Shown piece by piece: positions 45,794 through 55,038 of a DNA stretch of 64,000 nucleotides (within the stretch, counting starts at the first letter, position 1; each line of letters opens with the position of its first letter). Where the stretch lies: contig CAMLJM010000006.1 in the NCBI GenBank assembly GCA_946480475.1, forward strand, positions 23,206-87,205. The letters are read 5' to 3'. The stretch comes from an uncultured Alphaproteobacteria bacterium (lineage in GTDB: Bacteria; Pseudomonadota; Alphaproteobacteria; Micavibrionales; Micavibrionaceae). Under the pieces are notes generated by a model that saw only the letters and a list, made by a program, of their open reading frames with translations, searched no databases and had not been told where the DNA came from. The position numbers and the translations under genes were made by a program.

Positions 45794-47498
45794 GATTAGG
45801 ACAGCATTCTACTCTTTCCTTTTGATTTTGGCAGCAGCTTCCCCCGTCCGCGCCGAAATTCTTTACGGGTTGGCCATGAATGGCACACCGAAATATGATG
45901 CCAGCACCACCCATCTAGACTATGTAAACCCCGACGCTCCCAAGCAAGGCACGCTTGTTCAATCCGCTACGGGCACATTTGATACACTTAACCCTTACAA
46001 CATCAAGGGCAACAGTGTCGCCCAGGGTGTTAGCCTGATCCATGACAAGCTTATGCAGCGCGTCTGGGATGAACCTTTCACCATGTACCCGTTGATTGCA
46101 GAGAAGGTAGATGTTCCCGAAGACCGCTCCGCCATCACCTTCTTCTTAAATCCCAAGGCCCGTTTTCAGGATGGCACCCCCATCACAGCGGACGATGTGC
46201 TTTTTACCTTCAATACATTAAAAGAATATGGACGCCCCAACACACGCCGCGTTTACAGCTTGGTCAAATCATCTGAAAAACGTGATGACCACACAGTGCA
46301 TTTTGCATTGGGTGAAGGATATGATCGGGAAACAGTACTCATCCTGGCAATGATGCCCGTGCTTTCGAAAAGCTGGTGGGAGAAGCGAGATTTCAGCGCC
46401 ACCACACTTGAAATCCCCAATGCCAATGGTCCCTACAAAATCACAAGTATCGATCCCGGACGCCGTATCGTTTATGAACGCGATAAAAATTATTGGGCCG
46501 CAGACTTGCTGGTGAATAAAGGGCAGTACAATTTCGACAAGATGGTATTCGACTATTATCGTGACGATACTGTTGCCTTTGAAGCTTTCAAGGCTGGTGA
46601 GTTCGATATACGCCGCGAATACGATGCCGCCAAATGGGCGACTGGTTACAATTTCCCTGCTGTCAATAACGGAACCGTTAAGAAAGAAAGCATTAAACAC
46701 GCCCGCCCGGAACGTGTTCGGTCACTGATATTCAATACACGCCGCGCCCCGTTTGACGATATACGCGTGCGCGAGGCGCTGGAACAGACATTGGACTTTG
46801 AATGGATCAATAGCAACCTTTATCATGGCCAGCATAAACGCGTGAACAGCTACTACCCCAATTCTGAACTCGCCGCCGGTAACTGGTCGCCGCCCTCGCA
46901 CAGAACACCTGAAGAAAGCCGCACCCTGCTGCGCAAAGCAGACCAGCTTTTGAAAGAAGCGGGATGGATTGTCGTGAATGGCAAGCGCGTCAAACAAGCC
47001 GATCAAAAAACACCGCTTACCTTTGAAATACTGATCGGCAACCCGGATGACGAAAAAATTGCCATCGCTTTCGCACGCAATCTGAAACGTCTGGGTATTG
47101 AGCCGCAGATACGTGCGCTGGATGCTTCGGCATTTTCAAGCCGCCTGATTGAATATGATTACGATATCGTTCTGCATTACTGGCTCTCCACACTGTCCCC
47201 CGGCACCGAACAGATGGTTTACTACAGTTGCGAAGCCGCAAAGCAGAAAGCGCGTTCCAACTTTGCCGGCATTTGCGATGCCAAAGTTGATGAGCTTGCA
47301 CGCTCCATCCCTGCCGCACCTACACGCGAAGAGCTTGTCAAAAGAACACAGAATTTAGACCGCACCCTGCTCGCCGGTCATTACATGATCCCGCTCAATT
47401 ACGCTGGCTTTGATAATGTCGCTTATAAAGCCAGGCTGAAACACCCAGACACCATTCCCCTTTACGGTCTGGTGATGGAAAACTGGTGGTCGGAATAG
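45792..47498 (+). CDS. periplasmic oligopeptide-binding protein (YejA-like, family 5)
   Basis: A 568-aa solute-binding protein of an ABC importer. A signal peptide (IRTAFYSFLLILAAASPVRA) leads to HLDYVNPDAPKQGTLVQ and GTFDTLNPYNIKG, the start typical of YejA, which serves microcin C and peptides. The C-terminal half has RVREALEQTLDFEWIN and the usual family-5 fold. The ATG at 45792 is used; an upstream frame to 45591 is antisense to the macro gene. No permease or ATPase genes follow, so it is an orphan binding protein here. Confidence 0.9.
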   Translation: MIRTAFYSFLLILAAASPVRAEILYGLAMNGTPKYDASTTHLDYVNPDAPKQGTLVQSATGTFDTLNPYNIKGNSVAQGVSLIHDKLMQRVWDEPFTMYPLIAEKVDVPEDRSAITFFLNPKARFQDGTPITADDVLFTFNTLKEYGRPNTRRVYSLVKSSEKRDDHTVHFALGEGYDRETVLILAMMPVLSKSWWEKRDFSATTLEIPNANGPYKITSIDPGRRIVYERDKNYWAADLLVNKGQYNFDKMVFDYYRDDTVAFEAFKAGEFDIRREYDAAKWATGYNFPAVNNGTVKKESIKHARPERVRSLIFNTRRAPFDDIRVREALEQTLDFEWINSNLYHGQHKRVNSYYPNSELAAGNWSPPSHRTPEESRTLLRKADQLLKEAGWIVVNGKRVKQADQKTPLTFEILIGNPDDEKIAIAFARNLKRLGIEPQIRALDASAFSSRLIEYDYDIVLHYWLSTLSPGTEQMVYYSCEAAKQKARSNFAGICDAKVDELARSIPAAPTREELVKRTQNLDRTLLAGHYMIPLNYAGFDNVAYKARLKHPDTIPLYGLVMENWWSE

Positions 47499-47738
47499 TT
47501 ATTTCAGTCTTAAAGTTTGACGGAATTCAGAAAACCAGCCCCGCACGATACGCGCCTGTTGTTCACATATCAGCGCTGTTCCCGGACCATCAGTAAGGGG
47601 ATCAGGGCATTGCGACGATACATCATCCATCAGCTCTATAGCTTGCTGACGCGCACGGACGACAGCCAGACGGTGCGATGTCTGCAAAACAGCTTGGTAA
47701 AACAGGGGACAGATATGTTTAGGTACAGGTTCGTTCAC
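47499..47738 (-). CDS. possible small protein, 79 aa
   Basis: Not recognised. The frame begins with GTG at 47738 (MNEPVPKHICPLFYQ) and has the composition of a soluble protein: helical ARQQAIELMDDVSSQ and EQQARIVRGWFSEFR. It ends directly against the stop of the binding-protein gene. No convincing ribosome site is seen and an antisense frame of equal length exists, so its reality is moderate. Confidence 0.5.
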   Translation of the reverse strand: MNEPVPKHICPLFYQAVLQTSHRLAVVRARQQAIELMDDVSSQCPDPLTDGPGTALICEQQARIVRGWFSEFRQTLRLK

Positions 47739-47842
47739 GATTTTTCTTTTTCATAATTATAAAGATGTGGGGAAACCCCGAAAAAGAACAAAGGAAAGTC
47801 GGTTTTGTTCCACATAACTGGCAGTCTTTTTACAAAACATCA

Positions 47843-47871
47843 TTGAGCCATTGGCTAGCTCTTGCTATGTT
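47843..47871 (+). promoter_or_regulatory. candidate promoter for the lipoprotein gene at 47915
   Basis: TTGAGC (47843-47848), a 17-bp spacer and TATGTT (47866-47871) lie 43 bp before the start codon. Both hexamers are near the sigma-70 consensus. Assigned by inspection. Confidence 0.4.
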
Positions 47872-47914
47872 TTAACACGTTGTTATGAACAGATTCTTCT
47901 TGGGTGGTATCCTG

Positions 47915-48460
47915 ATGGCTTCTCGTAAATTTATGTCCCTGGTTTTAACAGGCGCAGCACTCTTAACTTTGGCTGCATGCTCCTCAACGCCATCGGAATC
48001 GCAATTGATGAACAAGGCTGATTACTGGCAGCGCACCAGTACAAGCGAAGCCATTCATCAGCGTGGCCCTAAGGCACAGCAGATGCTGAACCGCGATATC
48101 GCGCGTTGCGTAACAGAATTGCGTGAAGTAGAACGTCTCGGCTTCCTGCGCACAAACATTCCTGGAAACACTACAAGCGCTGGCGTACCAGACCCCACAA
48201 CGCCGCAAGGTTCCCTCGCACAATGGGAAACACCCGAGCGTGATGGTTACCTATATGCCGAACACAGCGATTATCATGATTTTGAAACATGCATGATGTC
48301 CAAGGGCTGGGAGCGTATTGATCATATGCCTTACGACATTGACAAGCAGGCTCGTCGTGATTACATCGACGCAATCAATCAGCAAGCACACCGTCAGAAA
48401 ACAGGCGAATACGTGCCTGTTACACCGGTCGAAGGCCCTTACGATAATTTGAACCAATAG
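47915..48460 (+). CDS. lipoprotein of unknown function, 181 aa
   Basis: An exported lipoprotein. The ATG at 47915 (MASRKFMSLVLTGAALLTLAACSS) follows GGGTGG; an ATG at 47885 is possible but adds residues before the signal peptide. The lipobox is LAAC. The mature part is rich in Asp, Glu and Arg with two Cys (DIARCVTELREVE, FETCMMSKGWERI) that may pair. FETCMxxKGW is a pattern seen in small alphaproteobacterial envelope lipoproteins. Function unknown. A clear terminator follows. Confidence 0.85.
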   Translation: MASRKFMSLVLTGAALLTLAACSSTPSESQLMNKADYWQRTSTSEAIHQRGPKAQQMLNRDIARCVTELREVERLGFLRTNIPGNTTSAGVPDPTTPQGSLAQWETPERDGYLYAEHSDYHDFETCMMSKGWERIDHMPYDIDKQARRDYIDAINQQAHRQKTGEYVPVTPVEGPYDNLNQ

Positions 48461-48477
48461 ATCTTGCAAAACAGAAT

Positions 48478-48504
48478 AAAATCCCCGCTAATGGCGGGGA
48501 TTTT
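48478..48504 (+). terminator. rho-independent terminator after the lipoprotein gene
   Basis: AAAATCCCCGC / GCGGGGATTTT forms a perfect 11-bp stem with a 5-nt loop (TAATG), and the T-run continues to 48506. The A-rich left arm also allows use on the minus strand for the glycosyltransferase gene ending at 48518. Confidence 0.9.
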
Positions 48505-48517
48505 TTATGGACTAAAT

Positions 48518-49477
48518 CTATATCTTCTTCTGTCGTTCCCAGAATTCATGTACAGCCTGAATAACGGTTTCTACAGAAAGTGATGTCATGAGAGATCCTA
48601 CCGTTTTACTGTCATAGCCCGGGAAATCTATAAGCTCATCGTAATTTTCCGGTGTCGCCGCATAAGCAGTATGCGGACCCCACGGACGATATAAATGCGG
48701 CCAGCTCGGTCCGAACACACCAAACGTGGGTATACCCGCTGCCGCCGCACAATGCATAAGCCCTGAGTCATTACCGATATAAAGGCTGCAATGCTGCAAT
48801 GTCGCCGCCACAGTACCAGGGTCAGCTTTGGCGATGACATCGATTTGCGCACCTTCGGGTACAACATTCAAAACTTCATAAGCGGCAGCCTCTTCGCCCG
48901 GCGCCGCAAAAACGGCCACCCGCGCAAACGGCAATATGCCATCATGATGCGTCAGTTCAGATATCAGCGCGCTAAATCTTTCTGTCGGCCATGTCTTGCC
49001 AGCCCAGTTGGCCGTGGGCCCCACACCCAATACAGGACCGCCTGGCGGAATAAATCCATATGCTTTTTCTTTCTGCCCCTCAGTAGGCCAGATTGTGGGA
49101 GATGGCACATAATCCAGCTTCATGACCGCTGCATTCTGCGCCACTTTGTGTAGCCTCTGATCAATATGCGAAGAAAATATAAAGCGCTTCCCGGCACGAA
49201 TCAGGCGTGAAACCGCGCTATTACGCAGATCGATAACCATGTCCCACTTGACCGGCCAGACCTGCTGCCATAGCTCAATCCAGTGGCGGTTATGTTTCTT
49301 TTTCTTGAGAGGGATAATCCGTTCCAGACCAGGGACACCCTCAAATATCGTCGTCGCTAAAGGCCCGCAGGCTATAGTGATCTGCGCCCCCGGATATGTC
49401 CGGATAACGTGATCAAGCAGCCCGGTTGATAAAACCGCATCGCCAAGACGACTGGATGTGATAAAAAGAACCTTCAT
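48518..49477 (-). CDS. glycosyltransferase family 9 (heptosyltransferase-like)
   Basis: A 319-aa glycosyltransferase of the ADP-heptose:LPS type, acting at the cytoplasmic face of the inner membrane. ITSSRLGDAVLSTGLLDHV is the GT9 start; GVGPTANWAGKTWPTERF and IGNDSGLMHCAAAAGIPTFGVFG are the donor-binding C-terminal loops. Start 49477 (MKVLFITSS) is chosen; the alternative ATG at 49495 abuts the divergent ygfZ start. LPS or glycan assembly is inferred. No other LPS gene is adjacent. Confidence 0.88.
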   Translation of the reverse strand: MKVLFITSSRLGDAVLSTGLLDHVIRTYPGAQITIACGPLATTIFEGVPGLERIIPLKKKKHNRHWIELWQQVWPVKWDMVIDLRNSAVSRLIRAGKRFIFSSHIDQRLHKVAQNAAVMKLDYVPSPTIWPTEGQKEKAYGFIPPGGPVLGVGPTANWAGKTWPTERFSALISELTHHDGILPFARVAVFAAPGEEAAAYEVLNVVPEGAQIDVIAKADPGTVAATLQHCSLYIGNDSGLMHCAAAAGIPTFGVFGPSWPHLYRPWGPHTAYAATPENYDELIDFPGYDSKTVGSLMTSLSVETVIQAVHEFWERQKKI

Positions 49478-49495
49478 AAGGAATAAATACGTCAT

Positions 49496-50272
49496 ATGAC
49501 CGAATTAACCAAGCCATTCTTTGTCACACTGCCAAACCGCGCGGCTATACGCGCCGGTGGTGCTGAAGCATATGATTTCCTGCAGAATATGATCAGTAAT
49601 GACATGGCACTGCTGAAAACCCAGCCCATGCTCTACGCTTGCCTGCTGACACCGCAAGGAAAATTCCTGTTTGATTTCTTTATCACTCATGAAGCTGATC
49701 AATACCTGATTGAATGCGAAGGTGGCGTACGCGCTGAGGCATTGCTGAAGAAACTGATGATGTATCGCCTGCGCTCGAAAGTCGATCTCACGCTGGAAAA
49801 GGATAAATCCGTTTATATCGTCATGGGAACTGATCAACCATCTGACCCGCGTCATGCACAACTCGGACATCGCACTTTTATCAAGCCTGATGTTGAAGAG
49901 CAGCCCTTCGCAGTGTGGGATCGCTTGCGCATTGCATGGGGTGTGCCGGATGGCAGCCGTGACATGGAAGTTGAAAAGGCAACGCTGATTGAAAGCCGTA
50001 TCGATGTCCTGAACGGCATATCTTTTACAAAAGGATGCTATGTTGGACAGGAAATCACAGCCCGCATGCACAATCTGGGCATCGCTAAAAAGCATCTGGT
50101 TCCGGTGCGGATTACAGGTGAAGCCCCTGCCCCTGGCAGTGATATCTTGAAACCTGATGGTCACCTGGCGGGCGAAATGCGCTCATCCTGCGGTGATATG
50201 GGTTTGGCTTTATTAAAAGATGAGGCTTTGGAATCCCTTAAAAACAGCCCTGTTCAGCCGCTATGCATATAA
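49496..50272 (+). CDS. ygfZ: tRNA-modifying/Fe-S assembly folate-binding protein YgfZ
   Basis: A 258-aa folate-binding protein that helps maintain certain iron-sulfur enzymes (such as MiaB and IspH types). The diagnostic KGCYVGQEITARM is present with its conserved Cys, together with LQNMISNDMALLK and TPQGKFLFDFFI of the GcvT-like fold. It is divergent from the GT9 gene with no spacing if the latter starts at 49495. It could support the iron-sulfur enzyme IspH encoded in this window. Confidence 0.92.
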   Translation: MTELTKPFFVTLPNRAAIRAGGAEAYDFLQNMISNDMALLKTQPMLYACLLTPQGKFLFDFFITHEADQYLIECEGGVRAEALLKKLMMYRLRSKVDLTLEKDKSVYIVMGTDQPSDPRHAQLGHRTFIKPDVEEQPFAVWDRLRIAWGVPDGSRDMEVEKATLIESRIDVLNGISFTKGCYVGQEITARMHNLGIAKKHLVPVRITGEAPAPGSDILKPDGHLAGEMRSSCGDMGLALLKDEALESLKNSPVQPLCI

Positions 50273-50335
50273 TATTTGCCTACGGCGATTTGTTATGGTT
50301 AATTCCGATCCATAACAAAAACACAGGGACATATT

Positions 50336-50881
50336 ATGAGCGACATACCCTACAATCCGCAGGAATTTGAAGCACGCGCCCGCAAAGCGGTAGTGGATAT
50401 TGCACAGGCCTATATTAAAGCCTCCAGTAAAACGATGCATAAGACTATGGCGATTGGCGCTTTAGGTTTATTGCCCCTGTTTTCTCCCAGCCTGCAAGAA
50501 GATAAAACCTTGCTGCTAGGCTCAACCTCTGCATCTGCGTTTGCCTCGCTCTGGTTTGCGCGTCGTCAGCAAAAATCAGTGCGACAGGAGTTCGAGGAAA
50601 TTATGAATACTGTTCCATCAGGAGCTTCGGGAATCGTTCGTCATGAATTACGCGATTTTGAGAAAGCCATTAACACTGGAAAACTAAATTTCGGCGCGCA
50701 TGATGTCGACCCCAGAAAGCACTACATAAAATACGCAGCTTCCGTAGGCGTGGGCTTATTCATGCCTGCTTTTATGCCAGCACAATATCTGCTCATGCTA
50801 ACGATGGATGAGAACATTAAAGCAAGCCAAGCGACCGTTAAGGCAGTGAATGCCATTAAAGCAAACAAGCCTGCCCCTTAG
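50336..50881 (+). CDS. membrane protein of unknown function, 181 aa
   Basis: Not recognised. Two weak to moderate hydrophobic hairpins are visible: about residues 38-75 (IGALGLLPLFSP and TSASAFASLWFA) and about 130-155 (YAASVGVGLFMPAFMPAQYLLML). Between them is a charged soluble stretch. The C-terminus is Lys/Ala-rich. ACAGGGACAT precedes the start at 50336. It follows ygfZ by 63 bp and is convergent to the small gene at 50883. Confidence 0.8.
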   Translation: MSDIPYNPQEFEARARKAVVDIAQAYIKASSKTMHKTMAIGALGLLPLFSPSLQEDKTLLLGSTSASAFASLWFARRQQKSVRQEFEEIMNTVPSGASGIVRHELRDFEKAINTGKLNFGAHDVDPRKHYIKYAASVGVGLFMPAFMPAQYLLMLTMDENIKASQATVKAVNAIKANKPAP

Positions 50882-50882
50882 A

Positions 50883-51056
50883 TCAGGCAGTTTTGAATCC
50901 GGTCAGCACAAAATAAAGACCTGCCAGTATCAGCAGCACAATAACCACCGCTGCCAGCATCATGTCCCAGCGGCTGAAAAAGTGGTACATATCAAATGTC
51001 CGCTTCTCATCCGGTGTTTGTTCTTCGTGTGACTTTGAGTTTTCAGGTTCCGTCAT
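50883..51056 (-). CDS. small single-pass membrane protein, 57 aa
   Basis: Encodes a charged N-terminal half (MTEPENSKSHEEQTPDEKR) and one clear membrane segment (about residues 32-52: MMLAAVVIVLLILAGLYFVL). Its ATG overlaps the ppdK stop (ATGA at 51053-51056), so it is translationally coupled to ppdK. Not recognised by family. Its position suggests membrane-linked support or control of pyruvate phosphate dikinase, which is only inference. Confidence 0.8.
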   Translation of the reverse strand: MTEPENSKSHEEQTPDEKRTFDMYHFFSRWDMMLAAVVIVLLILAGLYFVLTGFKTA

Positions 51057-53749
51057 GCTGCCTCTCTTTTGCGGGGACTATTCTCCGCTTTGGATTCAAC
51101 CCCTTTTAACCGGATAGCTGCCTGCGCAGCCGCCAAACGCGCTATAGGCACGCGATAAGGTGAGCATGACACATAATTCAAACCCACGCTTTGACAAAAG
51201 GCAATTGAGGCCGGATCACCACCATGCTCACCACAAATCCCCACTTTAAGGCCAACGTTTGTCTTACGGCCACGTTCCACGCCAATATCAATCAGTTGAC
51301 CAACGCCTTCTACATCCAATGTTGCAAACGGATCACGGGCAAAAATACCCTGACGGATATAATCCGGTAGGAAATGTGCCGCATCGTCACGGCTTAAGCC
51401 TAATGTCGTTTGCGTCAGGTCATTGGTACCAAAACTGAAGAATGCTGCATCTTCAGCAATTTTGTCGGCCATCAAAGCCGCACGCGGCAACTCGATCATC
51501 GTACCAACCAGATACTCAACCTTTTTACCTTTCTCCGCAAATACGGCAGCAGCCGTTCTATCAGCCACCGCTTTCATAAGTTTGAATTCTGCCTGTGTTG
51601 CGACCAGCGGAATCATGATTTCCGGTGTTACCGAGACTTCGATAGCCGCTTCGATAATCGCGCGCACCTGCATTTCATAAATCTCGGGATATGTCACCCC
51701 CAGGCGGCAACCACGATGTCCCAGCATCGGATTTGATTCATGCAGCTCCGCCAGACGACGATAAACTTTCTCAGGATCAAGCTTTGCCAGTTTGGCAAAT
51801 TCGTTTACATCAACATCCGTTTGCGGCAGGAACTCATGCAATGGCGGATCCAGCAAACGAATAGTGACAGGCAACCCTTCCATGATTTTGAAAAGTTGTA
51901 CAAAGTCACTGCGCTGTTCCGGCAACAACTTGGCAAGCGCCATACGGCGATCGGCTTCGTTATTGGCAAGAATCATCTCGCGCACATGCTGGATGCGTGA
52001 CGGCTCAAAGAACATATGTTCTGTACGGCACAAACCGATACCTTCGGCACCAAAACCATGCGCTGTCTGTGCATCCTTCGGCGTTTCGGCATTGGCACGC
52101 ACACCCATGGTACGCACTTCATCAGCCCACGCCATGACCGTCGAAAAATCACCTGAAAGTTTTGGCTGAATCGTGGGGACAATACCCAGCATCACTTCAC
52201 CAGTACTGCCATCAATCGTCACCATTTCACCGGATTTGACCGTTACGTCCCCGATCATCATGATGCCGCGTTCATAATCCATGGCAATAGCCCCAGCACC
52301 CGCCACGCAAGCACGGCCCATACCGCGCGCTACGACAGCAGCATGTGATGTCATACCGCCACGGCTGGTCAGTATACCCTTAGCCGCATGCATGCCATGA
52401 ATATCTTCAGGGCTGGTTTCTCGGCGACAAAGGATGATCGCCTTGCCATCCTTGGCTTTGGTTTCGGCTTCATCGGCGCTGAATACCACTTCACCACTGG
52501 CCGCGCCAGGGGATGCAGGCAAGCCTTTAGCCAGAACGCGCTTATGCGCCATAGGGTCCAAGGTGGGATGTAGTAGCTGGTCAATGGCCTGCGGCTCAAC
52601 GCGCAACAAACCCTCTTCCCTGGTTATCAGTTTCTCGTTCACCATATCGACAGCGATTTTCAACGCCGCTGCAGTCGTGCGCTTACCCGAGCGGGTTTGC
52701 AGCATGTATAGCTTGCCGCTCTGTACCGTGAACTCAATATCCTGCATATCACGGTAATGTTTCTCGAGCGTCACGCGCACATCGCAAAGCTGTTTGAAAA
52801 CGGCAGGCATCACCTCTTCCATGGCAGGGAGGGTGCTTTGCTCTTTCTCTTTACCTTTCACAGTCAGGGATTGCGGCGTCCGGATACCGGCAACGACATC
52901 TTCGCCCTGCGCATTCACCAGATATTCGCCATAGAAATAATTTTCGCCCGTGGATGGATCGCGGGTAAATGCCACGCCCGTGGCGCAATCATCACCCATA
53001 TTACCAAACACCATGCATTGCACGTTGACAGCCGTACCCCAGCTTTCAGGGATGGTGTGAATGTTTCGATATGTCACGGCACGCGGCGTCAGCCAGGAAG
53101 CAAATACGGCACCCACAGCGCCCCAGAGCTGCTCATGCACATCCATCGGGAACGGCTTGCCTAGCTCCTTCTGCACCAAAGCCTTATAATCTTTTACAAC
53201 GTCTTTCAGTGTATCAGCCGTAAGCTCAGTATCCTGCGTAACACCCTGATCACGCTTATGCTGTTCCAGAATATCTTCGAATTCATGATGCGGCACCTCC
53301 AGAACCACATCACCATACATCTGGATAAAACGACGATAACTGTCGTAAGCAAAGCGTTCATTACCGGATTTCTTTGCAAGCCCCGCCACCGTTTCATCAT
53401 TCAGACCCAGGTTCAGAACCGTGTCCATCATCCCTGGCATCGACACGCGCGCCCCAGAGCGCACAGACAATAGTAACGGATTTTCTTTATCGCCAAACTT
53501 GTGCCCCATCTGCTTCTCAAGAGCAGTCAGCGCCGCATTCACCTGATCCTTCAGCTCAGAAGGATAAGTTTTCTTGTTCGCGTAGTAATAAGTACAGACT
53601 TCCGTAGTGACTGTGAAACCCGGGGGAACAGGAAGCCCTAACGAGGACATCTCGGCAAGGTTTGCACCCTTGCCGCCCAGCAGTTCCTTCATCTTGGCGT
53701 TGCCTTCCGTTTTTTCGGCACCAAAGCGATAAACCCACTGCGCAGTCAT
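51053..53749 (-). CDS. ppdK: pyruvate, phosphate dikinase
   Basis: Interconverts pyruvate, ATP and phosphate with phosphoenolpyruvate, AMP and pyrophosphate in the cytoplasm. The 898-aa chain has the ATP-grasp start (GGKGANLAEMSSLGLPVPPGF), the phosphohistidine loop GGMTSHAAVVARGMG, the GIGLCRTEHMFF block and the catalytic Cys in CGEHGGDPAS. AGGAGG lies five bases before the ATG. With maeB it offers a malate-pyruvate-PEP route toward sugar synthesis. A 57-aa membrane-protein gene is coupled to its 3' end. Confidence 0.97.
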   Translation of the reverse strand: MTAQWVYRFGAEKTEGNAKMKELLGGKGANLAEMSSLGLPVPPGFTVTTEVCTYYYANKKTYPSELKDQVNAALTALEKQMGHKFGDKENPLLLSVRSGARVSMPGMMDTVLNLGLNDETVAGLAKKSGNERFAYDSYRRFIQMYGDVVLEVPHHEFEDILEQHKRDQGVTQDTELTADTLKDVVKDYKALVQKELGKPFPMDVHEQLWGAVGAVFASWLTPRAVTYRNIHTIPESWGTAVNVQCMVFGNMGDDCATGVAFTRDPSTGENYFYGEYLVNAQGEDVVAGIRTPQSLTVKGKEKEQSTLPAMEEVMPAVFKQLCDVRVTLEKHYRDMQDIEFTVQSGKLYMLQTRSGKRTTAAALKIAVDMVNEKLITREEGLLRVEPQAIDQLLHPTLDPMAHKRVLAKGLPASPGAASGEVVFSADEAETKAKDGKAIILCRRETSPEDIHGMHAAKGILTSRGGMTSHAAVVARGMGRACVAGAGAIAMDYERGIMMIGDVTVKSGEMVTIDGSTGEVMLGIVPTIQPKLSGDFSTVMAWADEVRTMGVRANAETPKDAQTAHGFGAEGIGLCRTEHMFFEPSRIQHVREMILANNEADRRMALAKLLPEQRSDFVQLFKIMEGLPVTIRLLDPPLHEFLPQTDVDVNEFAKLAKLDPEKVYRRLAELHESNPMLGHRGCRLGVTYPEIYEMQVRAIIEAAIEVSVTPEIMIPLVATQAEFKLMKAVADRTAAAVFAEKGKKVEYLVGTMIELPRAALMADKIAEDAAFFSFGTNDLTQTTLGLSRDDAAHFLPDYIRQGIFARDPFATLDVEGVGQLIDIGVERGRKTNVGLKVGICGEHGGDPASIAFCQSVGLNYVSCSPYRVPIARLAAAQAAIRLKGVESKAENSPRKREAA

Positions 53750-53883
53750 GAAGGCCTCCTGATAATTTATATGGATGTAGACTACACGAATTTTCAGTCT
53801 GAAAAGGCGATTTTCCGCCCTTTTTCACGATTTGTTGACAGCTTCCTCAAAATTTATGTAAAAAATGGACGGGGAGTTTACCT

Positions 53884-54450
53884 ATGTCAGCAAGACTCAT
53901 TCAGTTTGTACTCGATGAAACCGCGCGCGCCTGCGTGGAGCAATGCCCACAAAATCACGTGGATGGGGAATTCGACGAAGTTACTTATGACGAACAAACG
54001 CAACTGGGGGCAGAATCCCCTGAACTAAAAAGTCTCCCTGATGGTATATATGCCGTACTGATACAGGCGGACCCTCTCAATAGCCCCACAGCACGTTTCA
54101 GCCTTATTGAAGCCGAAACACCTAAATTTATTGCAACAGCCGAATTTGACCTGCGCCCCTTCATGGTTTCCGCCATCCAATATGGAGAAGCCTATGAAAA
54201 TGTGGATGAGGACAATTTCCTCACTTTAGAACATCAAATATCTATGGAGCGTGCTAAATCGCTTGAAGGTATGTTCACCCCTTACATCCAGAATAATACC
54301 GCGTTCAACTTACGCTTGCTGGACATTATCGATTATCTGACTTATCCGGCCATTCTCAGTAAAGTAGAAGCCTATAATCTGGAAGAAGCGCAAACGCTCG
54401 GCCCCGGCGAAAGCGCCGATATTAAAAAGAGAACACTTAAGTATAATTAA
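53884..54450 (+). CDS. unknown protein, first of a tandem paralogous pair, 188 aa
   Basis: Not recognised. Soluble and acidic. It shares a layout with the next gene: LPDGIYAVLIQ, then SLIEAETPKFIA, an acidic centre with a short FDLRPFMVSAI, and RAKSLEGMFTPYI near residue 140. GGGGAG precedes the ATG. The pair, 12 bp apart, is cotranscribed. No signal peptide or membrane segment, so cytoplasmic. Function unknown. Confidence 0.8.
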   Translation: MSARLIQFVLDETARACVEQCPQNHVDGEFDEVTYDEQTQLGAESPELKSLPDGIYAVLIQADPLNSPTARFSLIEAETPKFIATAEFDLRPFMVSAIQYGEAYENVDEDNFLTLEHQISMERAKSLEGMFTPYIQNNTAFNLRLLDIIDYLTYPAILSKVEAYNLEEAQTLGPGESADIKKRTLKYN

Positions 54451-54462
54451 CAGGGAAACACC

Positions 54463-55038
54463 ATGCCTGCATTACTGACATCCATCGTTTTTGATGAGAA
54501 AACCAAAAACTATCTGAGCGCTTGCCTGCGTGAGCGTCCCGAAGATGATTTTTCAGCTCTAATGATTGAAGATTACGCCGATATGGATGACCCTTTTGAA
54601 CTCAATAAGCTGCCTGATGGCGATTATACATTGCTGGTCGGTGTCAATCTGGAACGGCATACTACGGCTACTATTACGCTTATGCATGCTGAAACCCATG
54701 GCGTGACCATGCAACGGCATATTGATATAGCACCGGTTATTAATTCAGCGATTGAGCATTTCGAGGAATATTCGGCAGCCAGTGAATCCTGTGACGCAGA
54801 AGGCGACCTGCCCCTGATGGACGCCATAGATAACAAACGTATGGAGCCTCTTAAAGGTATACTCAGCCCTTATATAGACAGCGAGGATTTCCATGGGGAA
54901 TTGCTGACTGTATTAGACCTGGTATCCAGCTATCACGTTGAAGAACGAATGAAAGAAATGGTGCTTGAAACCATTCCGGAAGAAGAAAGATCTGAAGTCG
55001 TTGTACCTTATAGACTGGGTAGCAATACTCTGAATTAA
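54463..55038 (+). CDS. unknown protein, second of a tandem paralogous pair, 191 aa
   Basis: Paralogue of the gene at 53884: LPDGDYTLLVGV, LMHAETHGVTM, HIDIAPVINSAIEHFEEY and RMEPLKGILSPYI occupy the same positions. It is strongly acidic and opens with LLTSIVFDEKTKNYLSACL, also parallel to the first copy. CAGGGAAACACC precedes the ATG. The C-terminus (SEVVVPYRLGSNTLN) differs. Its stop overlaps the GNAT gene stop by 4 bp. No known domain is seen. Confidence 0.8.
   Translation: MPALLTSIVFDEKTKNYLSACLRERPEDDFSALMIEDYADMDDPFELNKLPDGDYTLLVGVNLERHTTATITLMHAETHGVTMQRHIDIAPVINSAIEHFEEYSAASESCDAEGDLPLMDAIDNKRMEPLKGILSPYIDSEDFHGELLTVLDLVSSYHVEERMKEMVLETIPEEERSEVVVPYRLGSNTLN

Noticed and set aside
47517..47756. 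79-codon plus-strand frame opposite the 79-aa minus-strand gene
   Set aside because: Basic and Ser/Thr/Arg-rich without any signal; the minus frame has the better composition, though neither is certain.
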